From Streptomyces sp. LX-29 (GTDB lineage Bacteria; Actinomycetota; Actinomycetes; Streptomycetales; Streptomycetaceae), in contig NZ_CP089746.1 in NCBI RefSeq assembly GCF_029541745.1, positions 186,001 to 250,000 on the forward strand: a stretch of DNA of 64,000 nt, given 5' to 3'. Each line of letters begins with the position of its first letter. Within the stretch, counting starts at the first letter, position 1. The position numbers were made by a program, and so were the translations under genes. The notes under the pieces are model-generated. The model was not told the DNA's origin, did not search any database, and saw only the letters and a list, made by a program, of their open reading frames with translations. Positions 50,819 to 63,226 of this stretch are shown here, piece by piece.

Positions 50819-53035
50819 ATGACGGCTGCGACGGCACAGAGGTGGGAGTCGTCCCTCGATTCGGTCGTGGTGTACGCGCAGGGCGCGGTCTGCCGGCGTC
50901 TGGCCCGGGGCAGCGTGCCGCCGGACGGCCGAGTGCGGGTGACGGGACTGCCCCGTTCGCTGGACATGGGCTCGCTGCGGGCCCGCCCCCTTGGCGCCCC
51001 CGAGGTGCGTGTCACCGAGGCCCGCGTGGACGTCGAGGCCGCGCCACTCGGCACCGGCACGCCCCACGCGGCGCGGCGCGAGGTCGAGCGGCTGCGCGAC
51101 GAGTACGCGGCGGCGCTGGGGCGCCGGGACCGGCAGCTGAACCTCATCGAGGAGATCAGGGCGCTGCGGCCGGTCCCGCCGGCCCGCGGGCGTGAGGACC
51201 CGCACCGCCGCACCCCGGTCGACGCGTGGCTGGGACTCGCCGACTTCGTCGACGAGCGGCTGACACGGCTGCACGCACGCCTCGTCGAGCTGGAGGAGGC
51301 ACTGCGTCGCGTCGAGCACGAGCTCGCCGTCGCCACGGACGGACTAGCCCGCGCTTCCACCGACGCACCGTCAGCGCATGTGGAGACCACGGTCTCCGCG
51401 CTGCTGACCCTCGACGGCGCCGGTGGCGCGGAGGTGGGCGTGGAGCTGGAGTACGGGGTGCCGGGCGCCGTCTGGGTGCCCGCCTACCGTCTCACCCACC
51501 GCCAGGGAGACGACAGCGGCCGTCTGGTGCTGCGCGCGGCGGTCGCCCAGCGCACCGGCGAGGACTGGACCGGCGTGCGCGTCGGCCTGGCCACCGCCGA
51601 CCTGCGGCGCCGCTCCGACCTGCCGAGGCTCCGCTCGCTCCGGATCGGACGCCGGCAGCCCGCCCCCGCGCCCGCCGGCTGGCGCGAGCCCCCGGCGGGC
51701 CTCGCGGACCTGTTCTCGGGGTACGACGTGGCAGGCCCTCGCCCTGCTCCGACCGGCGCACCCGCGGTCGCCGGAGCCGACTACGCGGCCGTGGCCGCCG
51801 CGGGAGGCCCGGCGCCCGGCCCCTTTCCGCCGCCACCACCGCCGGTGCCACAGGGCTACGGCGGCCCGCCCGCCGCGCTCCCGGTTCCCGGCGGCACGGA
51901 CGGCGTCTCCCCCGACGTCTTCGGCGGCGGCATGCCCGACCTCGCGCAGCCGGTCCGGTCACGACCGGCGGGCAGGCCGGGCGCCGGCAACAGGTCCTTC
52001 GCGGGGCCTCCCCCCGCCATGGCACCTGCCGCACCGGCCGCACCGGCCCCCATGGCACCTGCCTCACCGGCCGCACCCGCCCCCATAGCGCCCGCCGCAC
52101 CTGCCCCCATGGCACCTGGCGTCATGGCGCCCTCCGCACCCGCCGCTCCCAGGGCGGCCGCGCCACCGCCACCGCCGCCCCCGACACCGGCGGCCGGTCC
52201 GCCACAGCCGAGCGGCGCCGAGCTCGACTACGCCGCCCTCGCCCTGTGCGGCCCCGACGAGCGGGGCGACCGCAGAGGTCGGCTGTTTCCCGACTCCCCC
52301 TTCGACGCGGTGGCGGCCGAGTACCGCCGCCGCGCCGAAGCGGTGGCCGCGCTGCCGCTGCCCGGGCACGCCGTGCGCCCCCGGGAGTCGGCGGGTTCCT
52401 TCGACCACCGCTTCGACGCCACCGCGCGGGCCGACATTCCGTCGGACGGCACGTGGCACACCCTCACCGTCGCCGAGATTCCGGTCGGTCTGCGCACCGA
52501 GTACCTCTGCGTGCCGTCCGTGGAGCAGACCGTGTACGCGACGTTGGTCCTCTCCAACCCCACCGACCAGGCGCTGTTGGCCGGCCCGGTGGAGGTCACC
52601 GTCGACGACGACTTCCTGCTGACCACCGCTCTGCCCACGCTCGCGCCCGGTGGTGTCCGTCGGGTGGGGCTGGGGCCGGCGGAGGGCGTCCGGGTCACCC
52701 GCCGTACGCATCTGCGCGAGTCGACCTCGGGCCTGCGCAACACCACCACCGTGCTGGACCACCGGGTCCATGTGGAGCTGGCCAACCGGCTGGCGAGGCC
52801 CGTCACCGTCGAGGTCCGCGAGCGGGTGCCGGTCACCTCCGAACCGGACGTCCGGATCGAGGAACGGGCCGACTGGACGGCACCCGAGGACGGCCCCGGG
52901 TCCGAGCACCACGCCCCGGGCACCCGCCTCTGGCGGATCGATCTGTCCGCCGGCGGCACCGCCGCCCTCGACGGCGGTTACGAGATCCGCATCCCGGCCG
53001 GCAAGGCCCTGGTCGGCGGCGACCGCAGGAGCTGA
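50819..53035 (+). CDS. DUF4139 (MuiA-type) protein with Pro/Ala-rich insert
   Basis: A 738-residue protein of the DUF4139/DUF4140 family (mucoidy inhibitor A-like), function unknown. Residues 10-110 are the N-terminal DUF4140-like part (ESSLDSVVVYAQGAVCRRL), residues 110-190 form a coiled coil (REVERLRDEYAAALGRRDRQ), and from about 200 the beta-rich DUF4139 part follows (VELEYGVPGAVWVPAYRLTH). Between residues 290 and 465 there is a long disordered insert of Pro, Ala and Met repeats (APMAPASPAAPAPIAP) before the final domain (AEIPVGLRTEYLCVPSVEQT). It has no signal peptide. The next gene is a shorter paralogue 8 bases away, so the two may form a hetero-oligomer. Confidence 0.86.
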   Translation: MTAATAQRWESSLDSVVVYAQGAVCRRLARGSVPPDGRVRVTGLPRSLDMGSLRARPLGAPEVRVTEARVDVEAAPLGTGTPHAARREVERLRDEYAAALGRRDRQLNLIEEIRALRPVPPARGREDPHRRTPVDAWLGLADFVDERLTRLHARLVELEEALRRVEHELAVATDGLARASTDAPSAHVETTVSALLTLDGAGGAEVGVELEYGVPGAVWVPAYRLTHRQGDDSGRLVLRAAVAQRTGEDWTGVRVGLATADLRRRSDLPRLRSLRIGRRQPAPAPAGWREPPAGLADLFSGYDVAGPRPAPTGAPAVAGADYAAVAAAGGPAPGPFPPPPPPVPQGYGGPPAALPVPGGTDGVSPDVFGGGMPDLAQPVRSRPAGRPGAGNRSFAGPPPAMAPAAPAAPAPMAPASPAAPAPIAPAAPAPMAPGVMAPSAPAAPRAAAPPPPPPPTPAAGPPQPSGAELDYAALALCGPDERGDRRGRLFPDSPFDAVAAEYRRRAEAVAALPLPGHAVRPRESAGSFDHRFDATARADIPSDGTWHTLTVAEIPVGLRTEYLCVPSVEQTVYATLVLSNPTDQALLAGPVEVTVDDDFLLTTALPTLAPGGVRRVGLGPAEGVRVTRRTHLRESTSGLRNTTTVLDHRVHVELANRLARPVTVEVRERVPVTSEPDVRIEERADWTAPEDGPGSEHHAPGTRLWRIDLSAGGTAALDGGYEIRIPAGKALVGGDRRS

Positions 53036-53043
53036 CACACGCC

Positions 53044-54606
53044 ATGTCCACGGCACCGAAGCCGATCGCCCTGCCCGTCACCGCCGTCACCTGTCTGGAG
53101 GATCGCGCCCACATCGAGCGCGCCGCCGTGCTCGACCTGGAGGCCGGGGTCCAGCGGCTGCGTCTGGGACCGGTCAGTGCGCTGGCCGTCGACCGTACCC
53201 TCCATGCCGAGTTGACCGCCGATCACCCGGCGACCGTGCTCGACGTACGGATCGTCCGCGGCTGGACGCCGCCCGGGCCGCCGTCGTCCACCGACGACGA
53301 CTCCACCCCGCACCACCGCCTGCACACGCTCGAAGAGGAGCGGATCGCCCTGGGGCGGCGACGCGATCGGCTGCACTCCCGCCTCGACCTGCTCGGCCGC
53401 CTCGCCGCCGATCTGCTGCGGGAGATCGGCGAAGGCGCCGGCTCCGGGGAGTCCGAAAGCTCCCGCTGGGCCCGCGAACTGGACCGCGTGGACGACGAAC
53501 GCGACACGTACGGCGAGCAACTCCGCGCCGTGGACGCCCGGCTGGCAGCCCTCGCCGCCGAACGGCACGAGGTCCAGCGGGCCGTGGACCTCTCCGAGGG
53601 GGAGCCCGCCGAGTTGGTCGGCCATGTCGAGCTGACCGTGGAGTCCGCCGTCGCGGGGCGGGTCGGGCTGCGCCTGAGCCACCTCATCCCGTGTGCGCTG
53701 TGGCGGCCCGCCTACCGGGCCGTGCTCGACGGGGACTCCCTGACGCTGGAGACCGACGCGATGGTCTGGCAGCGCACCGGCGAGGACTGGTCGGACGTCC
53801 GGCTGACGCTGTCCACGGCCCGGTCGGCGCTGGCCACGGATCCGCCGCGGCTGGGCGAGGACCGGCTGACGCTCGAGGACCGCTCCGCCGCGGAGCGCCG
53901 CACGGTCGACGTCGAGCTGCGCGAGGAGGAGATCGGGGGCCTCGGCCCGACCCCGGTGCTCGGCCTGCCGGGGGTGGACGACGGCGGCGAGACCCAGGTG
54001 CTGCACTCCCCCTCACCGGTCTCCGTGCCCGGGGACGGCCGCGCCCACCGGGTGCCGCTCTCCGCCTTCACCACGGCCGCGAGCAGCGAGTACGCCTGCT
54101 CACCCGAGCTGTCCCCGCTGGTCACCCAGGTGGCGCGGTTCGACAACCTGTCCGGCCACGCGCTGCTCGCCGGTCCCGTGGACCTGGTTCGCGGCGGTGG
54201 GTTCAGCGGCCGCGGCACGCTGGACTTCACCGCTCCCGGAGCACCTGTCGAGCTCGCCTTCGGCAGCCGCGACGACCACCGGGTGGTCCGGCATGCCGAG
54301 GAGTCCCGCGACCTCGCCGGAATCACCCAGCGGACCGTGGTCACCCGCACGGTCCGGCTCCACCTGTCCCGGTTCTCCGCCCCCGGGGAGCACGACGAAC
54401 GGGTGGTCGTCCTGCGGGAGCGGATCCCGGTCTCCGAGATCTCGTCGGTGGAGGTACGCCTGCGCGAGGATGCCTGCTCCCCCGCGCCCGACCTGGTCGA
54501 CGCCGAAGGCATCGTCCGCTGGGACGTGCCCCTCCCGCCCGGTAGCCGGCGCACGGTCACCCTGGTCTACGAGCTGTCGGCGAAAGGCACGGTCGTCGGG
54601 CTCTGA
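53044..54606 (+). CDS. DUF4139 (MuiA-type) protein, short paralogue
   Basis: A 520-residue paralogue of the preceding gene. The same order is seen: N-terminal beta domain (VTAVTCLEDRAHIERAAV), coiled coil (ERIALGRRRDRLHSRLDL through AERHEVQRAVDL) and DUF4139 domain (GLRLSHLIPCALWRPAYRA, SSEYACSPELSPLVTQV). It lacks the Pro/Ala-rich insert. ATG 53044 lies 8 bases after the previous stop, so co-translation is expected. Confidence 0.86.
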   Translation: MSTAPKPIALPVTAVTCLEDRAHIERAAVLDLEAGVQRLRLGPVSALAVDRTLHAELTADHPATVLDVRIVRGWTPPGPPSSTDDDSTPHHRLHTLEEERIALGRRRDRLHSRLDLLGRLAADLLREIGEGAGSGESESSRWARELDRVDDERDTYGEQLRAVDARLAALAAERHEVQRAVDLSEGEPAELVGHVELTVESAVAGRVGLRLSHLIPCALWRPAYRAVLDGDSLTLETDAMVWQRTGEDWSDVRLTLSTARSALATDPPRLGEDRLTLEDRSAAERRTVDVELREEEIGGLGPTPVLGLPGVDDGGETQVLHSPSPVSVPGDGRAHRVPLSAFTTAASSEYACSPELSPLVTQVARFDNLSGHALLAGPVDLVRGGGFSGRGTLDFTAPGAPVELAFGSRDDHRVVRHAEESRDLAGITQRTVVTRTVRLHLSRFSAPGEHDERVVVLRERIPVSEISSVEVRLREDACSPAPDLVDAEGIVRWDVPLPPGSRRTVTLVYELSAKGTVVGL

Positions 54607-57269
<2,663 letters not shown>

Positions 57270-57275
57270 GCCCAC

Positions 57276-57310
57276 TGTCCCGGTCGGCCGCGTATCGACC
57301 GACCGGGACA
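57276..57310 (+). terminator. katG terminator hairpin
   Basis: A perfect 12-bp stem (57276-57287 and 57299-57310) with an 11-base loop, six bases after the katG stop. Confidence 0.85.
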
Positions 57311-57562
57311 TCCGCGGGGCATGAGGTCACGACGGCGAGGGGAGAGTGTGATCTGAATCACACCCCATCATGGGCGGGTGACAGACCGCGCAATAGATCA
57401 CACCTTGTATCCCGTATGCCGGAAATCCGCCGTGCGATCGGTGAGAACGGATCCGGAAAGTCCCCGTCCCATACCCATCCGACGAACCGGACTCTGGTGC
57501 GTCCATGGGGGCTCTTCTAATCTGTTGCGCACTTCACGGGGACTCGGGGGGAGGAAGCGTGA

Positions 57563-58669
57563 ATGTCGGCTCCTGTCAGGGATCATTCTCCGCGCGATGA
57601 TGGAATCACTCAGACCCGGCAACGACTCCAAGAGGACCTGGCCCGGGTCAGAGAATCACTCCGCTCCCTGGTGAATCCGCCGGACCACCGGATACAGGGG
57701 CCGGTCATGTATGCCGTGGAGCATACCGGGCGCCTTCTCAGACCGACTCTCGTGCTGCTTTCCTCGTATTTCCTGGAGTCCGAAAGGAGCGGCTCCACGC
57801 ACCAGCGCGTCATCGAGGGAGCCGCGGTCGTGGAGACGCTGCACATCGCCACGCTCTACCACGACGACCTGATCGACGAGGCGCAGGTGAGGCGTGGAAG
57901 ACCCAGCGTCAACGCGAAATTCGGCGACGCCATCGCGCTGCTCGCCGGCGATTACCTCCTCGCGCGCTGCATGCAGACCGCGGCGTCGCTCGGCGCGTCC
58001 CGCATGACGGCCATGGCGGAGACGCTCGTCGACATGTGCGTGGGGCAGATGCTCGAATCGAGCCAGCTCTACGACCCCCTCCGCACCGAACAGGACTACT
58101 TCACCGCCATCTCGGGCAAGACCGCGCGCCTTCTGCGGACGGCAGCCACGATGGGAGCCCTGCAGTCGGGCACGAGCGGGGACGCCCAGCAGGCACTGGA
58201 GAGTTTCGGACACAACCTCGGCATGGCGTTCCAGATCTGGGACGACATTCTCGACATCTGTAGCCGGGAAACGGGAAAGCAGCCGGCGAAAGACATCATC
58301 AACGGCGTCTACACGCTCCCGGTGATCTATGCCGTCGAAGACGACCGGGACCGCCTGCTCGCGGCCCTGCGCGACCAGCCGCTTTCCACCGAGCGGTGCC
58401 AGGAGGTGATTTCCGTCGTACGGGAATCCGGCGCTATCAGCCGGGCCGCGGACGTGGCCCAACGCCATATCGTCGACGCCCTGTCCGCCATAGAATCCCA
58501 TCCGGGAACCGCGCGACACGCCCCGTTCACCCGACAATGCCTGCGCGACCTCGTCGACACCTTCGCCTCCCAGCATCCCGCTCTCCGTGACCTCCGCGAC
58601 ACACCTTCCACAACAGACGCCCTGCCTTCGCCAACGCGCCAGAGAACGCGACATGTGACCGGACCGTGA
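57563..58669 (+). CDS. Trans-polyprenyl diphosphate synthase, long-chain type
   Basis: A 368-residue all-helical polyprenyl synthase. First Asp-rich motif DDLID in ATLYHDDLIDEAQVRRGRPS, second DDILDI. The residue five before the first motif is Ala (A-T-L-Y-H), as in long-chain enzymes such as octaprenyl synthase and unlike farnesyl or geranylgeranyl synthases with aromatic residues there, so a product longer than C20 is likely. GGAGGAAG precedes ATG 57563. It is the first gene of an apparent operon that continues with a methyltransferase and a UbiA-fold prenyltransferase, which would use its product. Confidence 0.92.
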   Translation: MSAPVRDHSPRDDGITQTRQRLQEDLARVRESLRSLVNPPDHRIQGPVMYAVEHTGRLLRPTLVLLSSYFLESERSGSTHQRVIEGAAVVETLHIATLYHDDLIDEAQVRRGRPSVNAKFGDAIALLAGDYLLARCMQTAASLGASRMTAMAETLVDMCVGQMLESSQLYDPLRTEQDYFTAISGKTARLLRTAATMGALQSGTSGDAQQALESFGHNLGMAFQIWDDILDICSRETGKQPAKDIINGVYTLPVIYAVEDDRDRLLAALRDQPLSTERCQEVISVVRESGAISRAADVAQRHIVDALSAIESHPGTARHAPFTRQCLRDLVDTFASQHPALRDLRDTPSTTDALPSPTRQRTRHVTGP

Positions 58670-58690
58670 ACCGGCCAGGAGAGTTGACGG

Positions 58691-59422
58691 GTGAATTCCG
58701 GAGGGTGGTCAGTGTCAGGAATCCGAAGCGATTTCATCACCGATTACGACGATCTCGCCGACACATGGTGGGATCCTCGAGGACCGCTCGCCCCGCTGGG
58801 CTGGATCGCGCGTGCCCGCGCCGACTTCGTTCCGGTCGCCGACCACGACCGTGCGCGGCTGCTGGATATCGCCTGCGGGGGCGGGCTGTTCGGTCCCCAC
58901 CTCGCGGGCAAGGGCTATCGCGTCTTCGGCGTGGATCTGTCGGCCCTGTCGCTGAGGGAGGCGACCCGCCACGGGTTCGACGCGGTCGCCAGGGCGGACA
59001 TGGCCCGACTTCCGTTCGCCGACGAGTCGTTCGACGTCGTCACGGCGGGGCAGTGCCTCGAACACGTACCGGACCCCTTCGCGGTGGTGACGGAGGCGTG
59101 CCGGGTGCTGCGCCCCGGGGGCACGTTGGTCGTCGACACCATCGCGGACACCAGAGTGGCCCGGCTGGTCGCCATCACCCTCGCCGAGAACGCGCCCCTG
59201 CCCGGCAGACCTCCCCGCGGCACCCACGACCACCGGCTCTTCGTCAACCGAGAGCGGCTGACCCGCACCGCGAGGTCGCAGGGCGTGGAGCTGAGACTGT
59301 TCGGCCTGCGGCCGCACCTGCGTGACGGGCTCCGCTATCTGGCCAGACGACGCGAACGGGTTCGCATGATCCGCACCAGGTCCACCGGCGTTCTCTATCT
59401 CGGCGTGGGGGAGAAATGGTGA
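58691..59422 (+). CDS. UbiG-like SAM-dependent methyltransferase
   Basis: A 243-residue class I methyltransferase. Motif I is LLDIACGGGLFGPHL, followed by YRVFGVDLS, ADMARLPFADESFDVV and AGQCLEHVPDP. The N-terminal YDDLADTWWDPRGPLAPL is like the start of UbiG, an O-methyltransferase of ubiquinone synthesis. So O-methylation of a hydroxylated, prenylated ring is likely. Two starts are plausible: GTG 58691 (with AGGAG) and GTG 58712 (with GGAGG). Its end overlaps the prenyltransferase start by seven bases. Confidence 0.87.
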   Translation: MNSGGWSVSGIRSDFITDYDDLADTWWDPRGPLAPLGWIARARADFVPVADHDRARLLDIACGGGLFGPHLAGKGYRVFGVDLSALSLREATRHGFDAVARADMARLPFADESFDVVTAGQCLEHVPDPFAVVTEACRVLRPGGTLVVDTIADTRVARLVAITLAENAPLPGRPPRGTHDHRLFVNRERLTRTARSQGVELRLFGLRPHLRDGLRYLARRRERVRMIRTRSTGVLYLGVGEKW

Positions 59423-60312
59423 CCGCCGCGGAACCGCCGGCCGCCGGGCGCGCCGTGCGCAACTGGCTGGTCGGCGCCCGACTGAAGACCCTGCCCGTCA
59501 CCCTGGCGCCGATCCTGGTGGGCATGGGGACCGCCGCCTCGCTGGGGCGGATCAGCTGGTGGCGTACCGCCCTCACCCTGGTGTTCGCCCTGGGCTTCGT
59601 GCTCGGCACGAACTTCTTCAACGACTACAGCGACGGGGTGCGGGGGGCCGACGACCACCGGGTGGGCCCCGTCCGGCTGGTCGGCTCCGGGCTGGCCTCG
59701 CCCCGACAGGTCCTGCGCTCCGGCATCGTTCTGTATGGTGTCGCGGCCCTGGCCGCGGCGGTCATGGCCGTGACGATCTCCTGGTGGCTGTTGGCACTCG
59801 CGGTGGTGTGCGCGCTCGGCGGCTGGTTCTACACCGGCGGCTCCCGGCCCTACGGCTACCGCTCACTCGGCGACGTCAGCATCTTCCTCTTCCACGGTGT
59901 GATCGCCGTCTGCGCCACGGCCTACATCCAGCTCGGCCGGGTGCCCCTGCTCGCTCTGGGGGCGTCCGTGCCGATCGGACTGCTCGCCTGCGCGCTGCTG
60001 ACGACGAACAATCTGCGCGACATACCGACCGACACGGCGGCAGGGAAGATCACCGTCGCCGTGCGTCTGGGCGACCGGCGCACCCGCGTGTACTACGTGC
60101 TCTGCGTCGCGGTGGCCTTCGCCTCCGCGCTGGCGCTCGCGGCCGGGCGGCCCTGGGTGCTGCTCGTGCTCGGCGCCGTCCCGTGCGCCGTCCTCCCGGT
60201 GCGCCGGGTTCTGGGCGGGGCGCGCGGAGGCGAGCTGATACCTGTGCTGGAGCACACATGTGTGCTTCTGCTGGTGTTCGGGGTCCTGTTGGCGACCGGT
60301 GTCGCGCTGTGA
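59416..60312 (+). CDS. MenA-like UbiA-family prenyltransferase
   Basis: A 298-residue membrane prenyltransferase with 8-9 helices, like 1,4-dihydroxy-2-naphthoate polyprenyltransferase. The two Asp motifs are NFFNDYSDGVRGADD (about residues 70-84) and NNLRDIPTDTAAGK (about 196-209). It attaches a polyprenyl chain to an aromatic ring. Since it lies in a cluster that makes a 3-hydroxyanthranilate-like ring and contains no men genes, the acceptor is probably that ring rather than dihydroxynaphthoate. Overlaps genes on both sides. Confidence 0.9.
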   Translation: MVTAAEPPAAGRAVRNWLVGARLKTLPVTLAPILVGMGTAASLGRISWWRTALTLVFALGFVLGTNFFNDYSDGVRGADDHRVGPVRLVGSGLASPRQVLRSGIVLYGVAALAAAVMAVTISWWLLALAVVCALGGWFYTGGSRPYGYRSLGDVSIFLFHGVIAVCATAYIQLGRVPLLALGASVPIGLLACALLTTNNLRDIPTDTAAGKITVAVRLGDRRTRVYYVLCVAVAFASALALAAGRPWVLLVLGAVPCAVLPVRRVLGGARGGELIPVLEHTCVLLLVFGVLLATGVAL

Positions 60313-61841
60313 CCGGCCGGGGAGGGGAAGCGCGGGAGACACCCGAACACGAGGTGCTGGTGATCGGTGCCGGATTCTCCGGGATCGGCGCGGCGATCGG
60401 GCTGCTGCGGGCCGGCATCGAGAACTTCCTGGTGTTGGACGAGCAGGACGACGTCGGCGGCTCATGGCACGCCAACCGGTATCCCGGGATCGCCGTGGAC
60501 ATCAGCGCCTTCTCCTACTCCTTCGCCTTCGAACCCTTCGCCTCCTGGTCGCGGGCCTTCCCTCCCGGCGAGGAGCTCAGGGCGTACGCGCACCACTGTG
60601 TCCGCGCGTACGGTCTGCGGCCCCGGCTCCGGCTGAACGCCCGGGTCGTGCGGGCCGAGTACCACGAGACGGAGCATGTCTGGGAGGTCTTCCTGGCGGA
60701 CGGCACCTTGACGACCGCGCGGTTCGTCATCTGCGCCACCGGGTGGCTCACCAAGCCGAAGGCGCCTGACATCGAGGGGTTCGACCGGTTCGTGGGCACC
60801 GTCGTGCACACGGCGCGATGGGATCCTTCGCTGGATCTCACCGGGCGGCGCGTGGGAGTGATCGGCACCGGCGCCTCGGCGATCCAACTGGTGCCCGAGA
60901 TCGCCCCGGTGGTGGAGCGGCTCCATGTGTACCAGCGCACGCCCACCTGGATCTTCCCGAAGCCCGATCTGCCGTTGCCCGAGGCGGTCCGCGCGTTGTT
61001 CGGGGCGGCCCCGTGGACCCAGCGCGCCATCCGGCTGCTCACGGACACCGTGACGGAACTCAGCTTCGTCATCGCCATGATCCATTACCGACGGTTCCCC
61101 TTCCTGGTGTGGGGCGGGGAGGCGTTCTCCCGGCTCTATCTGCGCACCCAGGTCAGAGGAGACCGCGACCTGATGGACAGGCTCGCGCCCCGCTATCGCC
61201 TCGGGTGCAAGCGGCCGTCGTTCGGCAAGGGGTACTGGCGCACCTTCACCCGTGACAACGTGCGGCTCGTCACCGAACCCATCGAGCGGATCACCGAGAC
61301 CGGGATCGTGACGGCGGACGGCGGCGAGCAGCGGTTCGACGTGTTGATCCTCGCCACCGGGTTCCGCGTCCTGGACAACCTGCCGCCCTTCCCCCTGCAC
61401 GGCCTGGACGGCCGGGAGCTGAGGGAGTTCTGGAGGACCGAGCGCTTCCAGACGTACGAGGGCAGTTCGGTCAAGAGCTTCCCGAACCTCTGGTTCATCG
61501 TCGGGCCGTACTCCTTCACCGGAGGGTCCTGGTTCGGCATGATCGACTACCAGGTCACCCATGCGCTGCGGGTGATCGGGGAGGCGCGGCGGCGGCGGGC
61601 CACGCAGGCCGTCGTCCGGCCCGAGAAGCACGACAGGTCCTTCCACCGGACGCTGCGTCGGCAGCGGAACACGGTCTTCTTCCACGACAGTTGCCGGACC
61701 GCGAACAGTTACTACTTCGACGAGCGCGGCGACGCACCCGCTGTCCGCCCGGCGTCGACCTATGAGGCGGCCTGGCGAGCCAGGCATTTCGACCTCGACG
61801 ACTACCGCTACGACCGGGTCCGATCCGGAGCCGCCCCATGA
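60309..61841 (+). CDS. Flavin monooxygenase, Baeyer-Villiger type
   Basis: A 510-residue FAD/NADPH monooxygenase. N-terminal GxGxxG is GAGFSGIGAAI; the Baeyer-Villiger/FMO fingerprint FxGxxxHxxxW is FVGTVVHTARWDP; second glycine motif is IGTGASAIQLVPEIAP. In the cluster it could hydroxylate the ring, as UbiF/UbiH-type reactions do, or act on a ketone. GTG 60309 overlaps the preceding stop (GTGA). Confidence 0.88.
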   Translation: MTGRGGEARETPEHEVLVIGAGFSGIGAAIGLLRAGIENFLVLDEQDDVGGSWHANRYPGIAVDISAFSYSFAFEPFASWSRAFPPGEELRAYAHHCVRAYGLRPRLRLNARVVRAEYHETEHVWEVFLADGTLTTARFVICATGWLTKPKAPDIEGFDRFVGTVVHTARWDPSLDLTGRRVGVIGTGASAIQLVPEIAPVVERLHVYQRTPTWIFPKPDLPLPEAVRALFGAAPWTQRAIRLLTDTVTELSFVIAMIHYRRFPFLVWGGEAFSRLYLRTQVRGDRDLMDRLAPRYRLGCKRPSFGKGYWRTFTRDNVRLVTEPIERITETGIVTADGGEQRFDVLILATGFRVLDNLPPFPLHGLDGRELREFWRTERFQTYEGSSVKSFPNLWFIVGPYSFTGGSWFGMIDYQVTHALRVIGEARRRRATQAVVRPEKHDRSFHRTLRRQRNTVFFHDSCRTANSYYFDERGDAPAVRPASTYEAAWRARHFDLDDYRYDRVRSGAAP

Positions 61842-61874
61842 CCGGACCGGACCTGGCCCCTGGAGGCCGATGCC

Positions 61875-62312
61875 ATGCGACTGGGTGAGGTGCGGGGCAG
61901 GGACCGCGCGCTCTGCGTTCTCTACGGGCTTTTCGCCCTCGGCGGCTGCCTCGTCATGGGAACGATGGCCGTCGTCTTCGTCGTACGCAACGCCGACGCC
62001 GGACCGCTCGGCGTCGTCGAGAACTTCCTGGACGACGCGACACGCACGTCGGCATCCCGGTTCATCTACGCGGACCTGGTGCTGATCTGGGCGGCGCTCG
62101 GGGCGTTCATGATCAGCGAGGCGCGGCGGTTCGGCATCCGGCATGTGTGGGCGTACATCGTCGGCGCCCCGGTGCTGGCGCTGATCGTGAGTTTCTCCGT
62201 CTTCATGTGCGTCCGCCAGGTGAAGATCGCGGCGTTGAACGGCGCGGGCGCCGCGTCCGGCCCCACGGCCACGACCACCGCCCCGGCGGCGACGCGAGGG
62301 ACGCGGCGATGA
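61875..62312 (+). CDS. DUF2834-like small membrane protein
   Basis: A 145-residue protein with three helices (LCVLYGLFALGGCLVMGTMA, ADLVLIWAALGAFMISEA and WAYIVGAPVLALIVSFSVFM). The pattern resembles DUF2834 proteins of unknown function. The C-terminal 25 residues are Ala/Thr-rich. GGAGG is upstream. It belongs to the operon by spacing and may anchor or assist membrane steps. Confidence 0.75.
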   Translation: MRLGEVRGRDRALCVLYGLFALGGCLVMGTMAVVFVVRNADAGPLGVVENFLDDATRTSASRFIYADLVLIWAALGAFMISEARRFGIRHVWAYIVGAPVLALIVSFSVFMCVRQVKIAALNGAGAASGPTATTTAPAATRGTRR

Positions 62313-62391
62313 CTCCGCGGATCGCGCTCGCCCCACCCGTCGCGGCCGCCCCGGCCGCTGATCAGTCGCTCACCACGACGGAGGTGACCGT

Positions 62392-63168
62392 GTGAACGGC
62401 AGGATCGCTCTGGTGACCGGAGCGGCCGGCGGCATCGGAGCGGCCGTGGTCCGCCTGCTCGCCGAGGAGGGCACCACGGTGGTCGGCGTCGACCTGGACC
62501 CCGACCGGCTGTCCGCCATGGTCGACAAGCTCACCGCCGACGGACTGTCCGTACGAGGCCACGCGGCGGACGTCGCCTCGGCCGTCGACGTCGAGGGGGT
62601 GGTGGACACGGTGGAACGGGAGACGGGACCGGTCGACTACCTGGTGAACGCGGCCGGGGTGCTCCGGCTCGGCGAGGCCCGACACCTCAGCGACGAGGAC
62701 TGGCACACGACCTTCGCGGTCAACACCACCGGCGTCTTCCTCATGTCCCGGGCGGTGACCAACCGCATGATCCCCCGCCGGCAGGGAGCTCTCGTCACCG
62801 TCGCGTCGAACGCCGCGGGCATCGCCCGTACCCGGATGGCCGCGTACGCCGCGTCCAAGGCCGCGGCGACCGCCTTCACCCGATGCCTCGGTCTGGAGGT
62901 CGCGCGGCACAACATCCGCTGCAACGTCGTCGCCCCCGGCTCCACCGACACCCCGATGCTGCACGGCATGCACCCCGACGGTGACACGGCCGCCGCCTCC
63001 GTCGCCGGCAGCCCGGCCGCCTTCCGGACCGGCATCCCGCTGGGCAGGGTGGCGCGTCCACGGGATGTCGCCCACGCCGTCCGCTTCCTGCTCTCCGAGG
63101 AGGCCGCCCAGGTCACCCTGCACGCGCTCACCGTCGACGGAGGGGCGACCCTCGGCGCCCCGATGTAG
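62392..63168 (+). CDS. EntA-like SDR dehydrogenase (2,3-dihydro-3-hydroxyanthranilate to 3-hydroxyanthranilate)
   Basis: A 258-residue short-chain dehydrogenase. TGAAGGIG cofactor loop, Asp at the end of strand 2 ([13 protein letters not shown] preference), [24 protein letters not shown] with catalytic Ser, Tyr and Lys, and [13 protein letters not shown]. This C-terminal GSTDT segment is shared with EntA/DhbA, 2,3-dihydro-2,3-dihydroxybenzoate dehydrogenase. Next to PhzD it most likely oxidises trans-2,3-dihydro-3-hydroxyanthranilate to 3-hydroxyanthranilate, as in several benzoxazole-type pathways. GTG 62392 has GGAGG upstream. Confidence 0.87.
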   Translation: MNGRIALVTGAAGGIGAAVVRLLAEEGTTVVGVDLDPDRLSAMVDKLTADGLSVRGHAADVASAVDVEGVVDTVERETGPVDYLVNAAGVLRLGEARHLSDEDWHTTFAVNTTGVFLMSRAVTNRMIPRRQGALVTVASNAAGIARTRMAAYAASKAAATAFTRCLGLEVARHNIRCNVVAPGSTDTPMLHGMHPDGDTAAASVAGSPAAFRTGIPLGRVARPRDVAHAVRFLLSEEAAQVTLHALTVDGGATLGAPM

Positions 63169-63226
63169 TCGCGCTCCCCCGACCCGGCCACCGCAGCCGG
63201 CACAGCACGAAAGGACCGACCATCAC

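Noticed and set aside
51226..54606. One 1126-codon plus-strand frame spanning both DUF4139 genes
   Set aside because: Only the part from 53044 is coding; the upstream part is an off-frame shadow of the first DUF4139 gene.
59416..60312. Housekeeping menaquinone MenA
   Set aside because: It overlaps cluster genes on both sides and there are no other men genes; a specialised paralogue is more likely, although the fold is the same.
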